From Melitaea cinxia (Eukaryota > Arthropoda > Insecta > Lepidoptera > Nymphalidae), in contig NC_059414.1 in NCBI RefSeq assembly GCF_905220565.1, positions 12,894,001-12,958,000 of the forward strand: a DNA stretch of 64,000 nt. The letters are read 5' to 3'. Position numbers and translations under genes: made by a program. The notes under the pieces are model-generated. The model was not told the origin of the DNA. It searched no databases and saw nothing but the letters and a program-made list of their open reading frames with translations. Shown in pieces: positions 1-8,620 of the stretch (within the stretch, counting starts at the first letter, position 1; every line of letters begins with the position of its first letter).

Positions 1-290
1 ATTGATGGGATTGATAAAACCTACGTTATCCGCCATTTTGTAGCGGCCGCCATCTTGGATTTCAATTTTTTATAGTATATTGTATTCTGCTTGTTGAGCC
101 CTTTCATTTGATACCCATATTGATGGGATTGATAAAACCTACGTTATCCGCCATTTTGTAGCGGCCGCCATCTTGGATTTCAATTTTTTATAGTATATTG
201 TATTCTGCTTGTTGAGCCCTTTCATTTGATACCCATATTGATGGGATTAATAAAACATAAATTATCCGCCATTTTGTAGCGGCGGCCATC
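1..290. repeat. 118-bp tandem repeat, about 2.5 copies, cut by window edge
   Basis: A unit starting ATTGATGGGATTGATAAAAC recurs at 1, 119 and 237, an exact 118-bp period. The first two copies are essentially identical; the third diverges after about 60 bases. Each unit holds a GC-rich core (GCCATTTTGTAGCGGC followed by CGCCATCTTG). The array probably continues to the left of the window. No coding potential seen. Confidence 0.9.
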
Positions 291-974
291 TTGAATTTAT
301 AATGATAATGAATAAACATAATTGTATTGTCACCAAAATCCAAAGTGTATACAAAATTTCAGATTAATCGGTTGACAGGAAGAGGGTGAAATTTGAATTA
401 CTAAATTTGACCCAAGAATAAAAAATAAAACAAACGGGGTGAGCTAAATAAAACCGTTTAATAACAAAAATTTCGACAGAACTGAATTTTGGTAGTGACC
501 TTGGGTACACGAAAGAAATAAAGTGCCAAAGTCCCCATCGATTCTTTGTGCGCTAAAAAGTTCTTCAAGGTCAAAGGTCAAAATTTTCGACATTTTGGAT
601 TTCTCTTGTAAAACAGTAAGTTTAGGCGGTAAGTTGAGTAACAGGTTTAGTAATTTGAAATGATTGGACCATTTTTCACCACGGTTTCGTGATTAATGTT
701 GATTGCTATTATATCCATCACATGAATCGTATATACTAATATATCTAACAAGAAACATTTCACCTAAAAATTACATTACAATCCAATGTCCACACAACTC
801 ACAGCAGTAATGGAATATCATATGAAGGAGCAGTGCAGTATGTCCAAGGCTTCAAATGCAGTCCGTAGCCGTGTTAAATATGAGAGTGCTTCGCAGTTCT
901 ATTTCGATTTATGACTCTTCTATAGTGAGTACTACCTAATCAAATTATATTATTTTTCAATAATAGGTACATAT
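291..974. other. Non-coding AT-rich stretch
   Basis: I see no open frame, splice-bounded exon or clear repeat here. Confidence 0.5.
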
Positions 975-1230
975 TTAATTTTTAACCGACTCCGAAAAAA
1001 GTTGAAGGTTATCAACTGAATTGTATTATCTTTATGTGCGTTTTCCCTCAACTAGGTAGTTACTGGATGTACATATTTATTATGTTTTTTTTTTTTTACT
1101 CGAAAGGTGGCGGCTTGTCGTTTTAGCCCAATTCGATTTGAGCGAAATTGGATAAATAATTTTCGAGTTATACTTACTTAAAAATGTGCATTTGGCATTA
1201 GGTATTGTCGATGTACACTTAAGTCGTTTT
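975..1230 (+). repeat. Diverged family D repeat fragment
   Basis: It begins with an AACCGACTCC start, followed by an AAGGTT and CAACTGAATTGTATT pattern like the family D copies at 47355 and 48504, but is strongly diverged and interrupted by a T-run at 1084. It lacks the D 3' end. Confidence 0.45.
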
Positions 1231-1795
1231 AGTTTTATTTGAAAAAAAAAGTCTATTTTATACGAAAATTATACAAATAACTCTAAAACGTAATTTTACC
1301 GCGTGTTCATTTTTCACGTGTGACTATGGTTGCTATAAAGTATCCGAAACGTCGGGCATTCCCGACAAAATCCGAAAAAGTTGTTTCATTATAATGAGCG
1401 ATATTCGCGTAAACATCAGAAAACGTAATTGTCGTTAATTATTTTAAATATGTCGAGCAGACGCATTATCATATTTTTCACAACGAAACATTAATAAATC
1501 CTTCTCCGAAATATTGTAAACAAAGTCAACACATACATTTGTCAAGTATGTCATTACAAGCAAGGTATATTACTTAGCAAAACAATAAGAAATATAAAGC
1601 CTAAACGACTGTTCGGGCCGGTTGTTGCGAATTTAATTCCAGTTCGTGCAGTAAAGTCATTTAGATTCATTAAGGACGAAATACAAATTTATTTGGTCTA
1701 TTTTCGTCGAAATTAGTTGCATTACTTACTAAGCTTTTACTTTTTTCATGCAACATTTGCAAGTATTATCGTGGGAATGGACATATATATACCTA
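1231..1795. other. Non-coding, nothing recognised
   Basis: No coding exon or repeat family assigned. The stretch at 1600-1690 is somewhat less AT-rich but shows no open frame. Confidence 0.4.
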
Positions 1796-1799
1796 CTAA

Positions 1800-2160
1800 T
1801 ACTAGCTGACCCCACTAACGGGTACAACCACAACGGGTACAACAAACAAACTTATTGCTTAGGGGTATGAAAAATAGATGTTGGCTTATTCTAAGACCTG
1901 CCCGATATGCACACAAAATTTCATAAAAATCTGTCTAGCCGTTTCGAAGGAGTGTTAACTAATACTGTGACACGAGAATTTTATATGAGATTATAAATCT
2001 GAAGATTTTGTTTGTTTGCGCTAATCTCAGGAACTACTTGTCCGATTTGAAAAAATCTTTCAGTGTTAACGTGAAACTGCGGGGCACATCTAGTCATATA
2101 TATAAAAGCTTATAAATTCGTGAAATTTCCAAGCGAAGTCGCGGACGAAATCTAGACGCT
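1800..2160 (+). repeat. Family E retroposon-tail fragments (two)
   Basis: The text AGCTGACCCCACTAACGGG, then a tract with 'tctagccgtttcgaaggag', then a second unit with 'gttttgtttgtttgcgctaatctcaggaactacttgtcc' spacing, is shared with other E copies in the window (2675, 15845, 45455, 61905, 63165). In this family the 3' side normally ends in CAGCTAGT; here the phrase 'gcggggcacatctagt' marks it. These resemble the tails of lepidopteran non-LTR retroposons, but no ORF is attached. Confidence 0.55.
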
Positions 2161-2670
2161 TACAATAAATGTTATTCAGTCCCATAATACATTTGTGTTA
2201 TAAGATTGTCTCAAGCCTCTTTGGCAATTTCCAACCACACGGCGACATTGCGCTACAGCCAAATCTCCCCCTTTCCTCATAATTGCCTATTCAAATAGAG
2301 CCATCGCGACGTTTTATTGGTTTCGCTGCCAAGTTATTACGCTGTTTATACCTAAATAACAAAAGTCAACATAAAACAAAAATACTTAGAAAGTTAATTT
2401 TAATCAGCAAATGAATCTAAACATCGTGGCTTTAGACGAGGTTATGTAATTTATGAAGCAGTTTGCGAACAAAAACATCTTTCAAAAATTATAAATGTGA
2501 AAGTTTGTTTGTAACTCAATCAAGCATACTTAAATTGCAAAACGGTATTGCCAAAAATTTAGAACAAAATGTTCTAACATACAACGTGGCAATTTTAATC
2601 TCATTTTTTGATTTTATATGTTAAGCGTCAATTCATTTTTTTTAACATTCACGGTCACTATTTACGAGAC
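2161..2670. other. Non-coding, nothing recognised
   Basis: The 2205-2345 interval is GC-richer than its neighbours but is closed in all frames over any exon-like length and matches nothing else in the window. Confidence 0.35.
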
Positions 2671-2674
2671 TTAT

Positions 2675-2885
2675 CGTGATTGACCCCGCTAACGTTGTTT
2701 TGCCATATATGTTATTATGCCCCGTAATCCCCCCCCCCCCCTATAGCTTTGAGGTTTAAAAAATAGATGTTGGCCGATTCTCAGGCCTACCCGATGTGCA
2801 CAAGGAATTTTATAAAAATCGGTCCAGCCGTTTCGGAGATGTATTGTAACAAACATTGTGACACGAGAATATTAATAAAAGATAC
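2675..2885 (+). repeat. Family E fragment with a 13-C homopolymer
   Basis: Another E copy ('tgaccccgctaacgttgttttgcc', 'gatgttggccgattctcagg'), closely matching 63165-63240. It contains a homopolymer of 13 C at about 2730-2742, unusual in this AT-rich DNA and possibly slippage. Confidence 0.6.
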
Positions 2886-2974
2886 AACGTTACAATTTTT
2901 TCGTAAGTACAATTTAGCAGTATAATAAATTTTCATTGTATGTACATTTTGAAATTTCCGAAATTTCGGCAACG

Positions 2975-3148
2975 TTGTCCAGGGGCCCAGGAGCTCTGGT
3001 CACCTCACTCACCACAGGAACACAACACTGCTTGATAGCAGTATTACTTAGCTGTGATCTTCAGTAATGTCGAAGTACTTCCCAGGTCGGGCTGCTCCAG
3101 ATTTTGAGCAGAATACTTCCTGCTGTGCCATACCTCAGTTAAACGTAG
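2975..3148 (+). repeat. Family C repeat, partial
   Basis: It carries CAGGAGCTCTGGTCACC, the paired block around CTTGATAGCAGTATTA, and the CGGGCTGCTCCA segment through to CCTCAGTT. The poly-T-flanked end found in complete copies (62455, 29728) is missing. Confidence 0.75.
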
Positions 3149-4079
3149 GTTACGGTCCCGAAACTACTTTTAATCCTTGCTTGGCTCATTATTATTATCT
3201 TTACAGAAAAAGTCGCGTCCAGAAGCTAACTCTAGCAACTAATTAGTGAAGTGCTTTTGTCTTTTCGATTTGTCTGTAACATTTGGCAATAACTTTTAAG
3301 TGTGTCTTAAATTCTAAGATTAACGGTTTTTAGGTTGTTATTCCTTGCCCTCTGATGGACAATATTTTCAATTATATATATACTTGTTATATAACACACT
3401 ATACGCTATGGTTTTGGCAAGTATTGCTGTAGCTTCTACAGCTTGACGAATACTAATATTAGTGAAGTTTCGTTAAATTGGTCTTATTGTTGTGTTACAA
3501 TGCACAATTAAAAGATCTAGTGGTCACCCAGTGGTCGCCCAGTGGTCGAAATTCGACCATAATTCATTTTAACATTATTAGGTTCTATTGTCAAAGACTA
3601 TACTTCTAAAGGTGCGCTTCGCCAACGAACCCTTAACTTTCGATCACAAATTCAGAAGAATGGGGCTATATATAGTCTTCTTCGTGCACTTATATGAACT
3701 TTATATAATCATAAAAACTGCTGCACGACTTTAAAAAAAAGCTTAATAAAATTAAAATGGCACTTCCTATCATTTTGTTAGGATTTGCTTTCCACGCCTG
3801 GACTTTAACGGAAGAATTTGACTGAAATTTCTAACAAGATGATAACTTTTTCAAGATTAGTTTTATCGCATTACATACTAAGCGAATTTGGATTGCGCGA
3901 AGTTGAAAATATCATTGCCAACTTTCATAACGAGACGATTTACTTTAATCTTGATTTGTGTTTAGATGTGCGATAAAATGAAGGAAATATACTTTTCATC
4001 TCATTTGCTCCGATATTAAAAGGTAAACCTAGTTGTTTTCTTTGTAGAACTAGTGTGATTAACAAAAGTACACTCCACT
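3149..4079. other. Non-coding, nothing recognised
   Basis: No open reading frame or assigned repeat. A short doublet GTGGTCACCCAGTGGTCGCC occurs near 3520. Confidence 0.4.
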
Positions 4080-4285
4080 CCGCCTGGTGGTAGGCGGATA
4101 TTGCAACCTATAAACTCCAGCAACACCAAGAGCTTTGCCCTTCTTAGGATCTCTAGCTACCTTACCACTAAAAAACAACACTATTAGCAGAAGTATTATT
4201 AAGCTGTGGTCTTCTGTAACGTTAAGCTATTTCCCCAGATTTGAGCAAGATATTTCCTACTGTGTCCTCCATCAAAGTTTGTTAA
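4080..4285 (+). repeat. Degenerate family C repeat
   Basis: It follows the order of family C blocks (a CTGCAACACC-like block, GAGCTTTG, AACACTATT, TTAAGCTGTGGTCTTCTGTAA, TGAGCAAGATATTTCCTACTGTG) but is degraded throughout, so it is an older copy than 59276 or 63246. Confidence 0.6.
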
Positions 4286-4600
4286 TCTCTTGATCAAAGC
4301 TCCGAGTGTCCAGTAAAGTGTAACAAATGCAATTTTCGTATTTCTACAAAGTTGTAACGACCAAACGAGAGAGGATTAAATGTGATGTTTCCGACGCAGT
4401 TTCGAAGGTTTTATATTGAGCTTCTGATTGTTGATGTAAGGTGCGAATAACACCCTAGTGTACTTAAAGTAGTAGATACGCCTATCTGAATTTGTTAATA
4501 TGTATAAGTTCCATTTATCATATTTGTTGTGTACTTCCTGTACCCAAATACTTCATTAAGAATATATTTTATATAATTTATATATTAATATAATTTTTAG

Positions 4601-4919
4601 TCATCATCACTACAGCCTATTTCAGTCCACTGGACATAGGCCTCCACAAGTTCGGCAAAACAAAGAAATGAAATGGCGCAAAAAAAAAAAGAAATGGCGC
4701 AAAAAAAAGAAATGGCGCAAAAAAAAAGAAATGGCGCAAAAAAAAAGAAATGGCGCAAAAAAAAAGAAATGGCGCAAAAAAAATAGAAATGGCGCAAACT
4801 CATGTGTGTTGCCCATAGTCATACGCTGGGTAGGCGGGTTGGTGACCGCAGGGCTGGCTTTGTCGCACCGAAGACGCTGCTGCCCGTCTTCGGCCTGTGT
4901 ATTTCAAAGCCAGCCGTTG
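4601..4919 (+). repeat. Family A repeat carrying an expanded minisatellite
   Basis: The head (CTACAGCCTATTTCAGTCCA, then GGACATAGGCCTCCACAAG) and the body around GGTTGGTGACCGCAGGGCTGG match the copies at 32952, 35040 and 55110. At 4668-4796 the normally single 'ggcgc-Caaaaatggcg' stretch is replaced by seven units of GAAATGGCGC plus an A-run (17-21 bp each). The copy stops at about 4919 after CAAAGCCAGCCGTTGG, missing the last third of the element. The Lys/Trp/Arg-rich open frame across it is an artefact of the repeat. Confidence 0.85.
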
Positions 4920-4989
4920 GAATTTTTAGTATAAACGACAATTGCGTGACCATGTAAATTAGCATTATTTTTTTATTTACATTTACTTG

Positions 4990-5300
4990 AACTATTTTCA
5001 TAGAGAGTAGATGATCCGGTGAACTTCGTATCAGCTACTATATTTGTAAAAAATATAGAAAAAGCACTTTATGAACACGCAAAAAATATTTGACAACCAA
5101 TTTCACCGTTAGGAACATTTTGTATTGGAAAATTAAATTGTCATTTTAGTATTTTCCGTTACTTATTATTTATGTTTCTCACCGTTTAAACCTTCCCTGA
5201 ACTTTCACAAATATTTTAAGATCAAAATCAGCCAAATCGGCCTAGCCATTTTTGAGTTTTAGCGAGACCAACGAACAGCAATTGATTTCGTTTGTTTGTT
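4990..5300 (+). repeat. Family E fragment
   Basis: 'ccggtgaacttcgtatcagc' and the later 'aatcggcctagccatttttgagttttagcg' match the first half of E-type tails seen at 25070 and 40845. Confidence 0.5.
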
Positions 5301-6265
5301 TGAAGACGACAATAGGTTTATTAAGTAGGCAGTACAAAAAAATCGACTTAAGAAACACAGTTAATAATAATTTAAATTAATAATTAATTAAATTAATATG
5401 TTTTTTAATTAATAATTTAAAGTTTAAAATATATTCGTAACAAATAGATATACCTATTTCAAACTTAAAATTAGCTTTAAATAAACTTAAAATTAAAAAA
5501 GTAATCTAACGAAACTTATCACATAATGTTTTTTTTTATTACTTATTTGACGTGTACATCCAAAACATTTAACTAAAACATTAGTTGGATTAAACACTTT
5601 TAATTCACGTCAGCTTGTCGGCGGACGAGTAATAAACTAAAGGAAAATGCTTTTCAAAGCGGCTACATGTTCAGAATTTATTGTAGTTGATTGGTTTTCA
5701 GATTTAGACTTTATTAAAACTTTTTCGAGGGATTCTATTAAAATGTTACCGTAAAAAAATATTTACAACTTAACCTTGAGGATTACATAATTTTAAGGTA
5801 GTGAAAATTTCTTTAAGAGTACTTATTATGAATACGTAATTACTTTATTTTGTAAAAAAATTATGGGAAAAACTCGTTGTTTGTTATTTTAACAATCAAT
5901 ACCAAATAAATTAATTTTACTTAACATGTATGTCATCTTTAAAAAATTAATATTTACTTAATTCGTAACAATCAAACAAATGGCAACACTAAAAAAGAGC
6001 AGAGAGAGAAGAAGCCATTAGAATCTGTTTCAAATAAGTAATCTGCCTCAATTAAGTGAATACAACTTTTACACAATTAGTTGCGAATAGTAACATGCCA
6101 TAAATATAGTGGAATTCGATAGTGAAAGACAACAATATAACATAAAATTTTCATTGTATACCGTAATCTGCCAAATAGTGTTAACGGGGAAACAGGCCTT
6201 AATAATAACAAAACGAGTGTGCTTTCGACCACAAGACTTAAGTTAAACTTCTGTAGCTCCATCTA
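5301..6265. other. AT-rich non-coding
   Basis: Very AT-rich with runs of AATTAATT. No exon or repeat family recognised. Confidence 0.4.
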
Positions 6266-6269
6266 ACTT

Positions 6270-6381
6270 ATATTTCGCTCTCAACTTCCGTTCGCCTCAC
6301 CCCATCACACTTTTCGTAACACTCTCGTCACGCATTCAACAGCTTACTCCCCAAGTCAAGCTTACGTAAAGGAGTTTTATG
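6270..6381 (+). repeat. Family G repeat, inverted mate at 40282
   Basis: About 112 bp of mixed-composition DNA (CTCTCAACTTCCGTTCGCCT through CCCCAAGTCAAGCTTACG) recurs in the opposite orientation at 40282-40395 with roughly 90% identity by eye. No ORF. Two copies 34 kb apart in inverse orientation indicate a dispersed element rather than a shared exon. Confidence 0.8.
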
Positions 6382-7235
6382 TCAAAAATAAATTAAGAAG
6401 AAAACAATTTGGTACCAGTAACTGTATCAATTGACAATATCATAAACAGAACGATAACACAGGAAGCGGCGCTGTCCGCCCGTTTATCGTATTTCACTCC
6501 AATCACAATTAATAACTAACATATGTCCCCACGAGAGATATGGTGACCGAAACACATGGCTATCTGTTACAATTCAAATAACTTTCGATTGTATTTTGAA
6601 CATGAAGGTCGTAATATTTGGGAGAAGGGTTAAATAGATTTGAAAATAATTTCAATATTAGCTGACCCAGCAGAATTTGTATCAATATATATTTTACATG
6701 ATATAGGTACCGCTTTTTTAAAAGCTTTTCTATTTTAATTTCCTTTTATACTAACATTCTCCTGATAATAACGAAAACAAACAAAATCACCTATATGGTT
6801 CGACTGTTATGCTCGTACATACATATTAATAACCATCAATACATGTTATAAAAATGTAACGGTTCGATATCTGTACATGGAAAATATATGAGAAAAAATA
6901 TTGGGACCTTTATCATCGCAAATAGCACTCAAAACAATGACTGTTATAATTTTTGTCTGTTTGTCTGTGCGTTTGTGCATGCTATCTCAGAAACGGCTTA
7001 CCCAATTTAAATGTGGTTTTCACTAATACATTGTGGTAAGCTTTACATTTAGTGTTTATTTAATGTGAATCGGTTCATAAATAATAAAGTTATGCCAATT
7101 CAATTAAAAGAATCTCATTGAACTTATAAATACCATATAATAATAAGATAGTGTTTATAATCCAAAATATATATCTAAAAAAACGCTGTTCAGTCACTAT
7201 TTAATGTGGACGATTCGCGGGCACAGCTAGTTGAT
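6382..7235 (+). repeat. Family E-like fragments in AT-rich DNA
   Basis: Fragments at 6658-6700 (AGCTGACCCAGCAGAATTTG) and 6950-7235 (TGTCTGTTTGTCTGTGCG through GCGGGCACAGCTAG) have E-type starts and ends. The rest is non-coding. Confidence 0.5.
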
Positions 7236-7619
7236 AAATAAGTTTGTAGAGTTGAGTTTGACACACAGCAATCTTAGAATTACAAGACAAATTAAAAAAA
7301 AGATATTTTGCCTCAGATATTATTTTTTGGGAAAGGTCAAAGATAAAATGAATATCACCATGACGTCATACAAATCACACGGTTAATTAAAAATTACATT
7401 TAATTATTATTTTATTACCTTATAAACTAAAAAATAAAATAATTGTTGTATTTGAATATAACTTCAGTTTTTTTATTATATTATTTGTGTAAACCTATCC
7501 TATGAATAAACTACCGCTTCTTTTTAAATGATTTGCTGTATATAGCTTAAATATAATTGTATGTACTATGTGTGGGTTAATTCAATGTCTCTCTCGTGTA
7601 TACACCTGTATGTAATCAT

Positions 7620-7790
7620 ATATATTAATATGCCAAAGTTAAGATTTTTGCCTCCCTTTTTAGAAAAAAACCTCACAATTAATCCACATAAATTATATAT
7701 TATTTTATAGATAATTGCTTCCTCTACCAACATCAACAACAAACATTTTTATTATTGCTTTTGTTTGTTTTTTTTTAAATTAATTAATCA

Positions 7791-7844
<54 letters not shown>

Positions 7845-7936
7845 CAGCTTAAATTTTGAAACAACATCAGCATAATTGACAGACAGTATTTTTTTAACTT
7901 ATTTAGTGTGAATTATTCGCAAGGGTATTGCTAGTA
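7620..7936 (+). repeat. Family H repeat with (TA)n core
   Basis: The run 'gcctccctttttag...cctcacaattaatccac' through 'gaattattcgcaagggtattgctagt' has a second copy at 61325-61838. This copy contains a pure (AT)n tract at 7798-7842; the other has only a short one. Comparing the two copies reveals an insertion in the other (see 61461-61665). Confidence 0.8.
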
Positions 7937-7939
7937 TTT

Positions 7940-8280
7940 ATTATTGACTTACTACTATCCGTCATTCTACATATTGTATTTGAATCATACAAACCCAATA
8001 GCTGGGCAAAGGCAACCTCTCAATATAAGAAAATAAATTTAGTGTATAACATTTTATTTATAGAATTATTTTGTTACTCTGAACTGAATGGCTATATTCA
8101 GTATCCATGTCCCACGGGTGGGTAAAGAATCTTTCAACACCCTACAGCTGGGCATAAGCACTTTCTAAAGAGAAAGTTAAGCAAGAAGGAATTTTAGTCT
8201 GATTAAAGATAGTTTAAAGTTAAATTGGTTCTTTATGAAATTATTTGTTAATCTTAACTGAATCAGCCTACCCACATCCT
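7940..8280 (-). repeat. 3' tail of an older LINE, split by the 8281 LINE
   Basis: Blocks containing CAGCTGGGC and an AATTTAGT-like end occur at about 8001-8043 and 8146-8199. A third, similar block occurs at 13268-13310 on the far side of the LINE insertion, directly next to a decayed LINE C-terminal coding fragment (13340-13543, minus). I read this as the 3' region of that older element, continued across the younger insertion. Confidence 0.55.
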
Positions 8281-8366
8281 AATAATAATAATAATATACT
8301 TTATTGTACACCAAAATATAAACAAACAGTAGTAATTACAACAAAAAGATGTACAAAGGCGATCTT

Positions 8367-8382
8367 ATCGCTGAAGAGCGAT
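8367..8382 (-). other. LINE 3' UTR hairpin (ATCGCT stem)
   Basis: In sense orientation ATCGCTCTTCAGCGAT folds into a 6-bp stem with a 4-base loop. The same position is occupied by ATCGCTTTTCAGCGAT at 45206-45221 and ATTGGTTTTAAGCAAT at 43526-43541, in otherwise homologous 3' UTRs. This probably marks the template for target-primed reverse transcription. Confidence 0.75.
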
Positions 8383-8620
8383 TTCTTCCAGATAACCTTT
8401 GGGCACAGGACATGATATAGTAGTGACGGATAGGAAGTGTACAATATCCATAAGGATGAATAGAAAAAAAAAAATAGTGTATAATAGATTCCTTAATTCA
8501 TAGACATACACATACAAGTACAAATATCCATACATAAATAATCAAAATAGTATTAATATACGTGTATAATTGTAAAATATATATTGATAATATAAAATAT
8601 GCATGTTAAAATTCTGAATA

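Noticed and set aside
2205..2345. A further lap exon (minus strand)
   Set aside because: Composition is exon-like but translation is closed and shows none of the ANTH motifs expected after KKKHLDY.
4597..4934. Open frames rich in Lys/Trp/Arg or Phe/Leu on both strands
   Set aside because: They are translations of the GAAATGGCGC-A(n) minisatellite inside a family A repeat, not genes.
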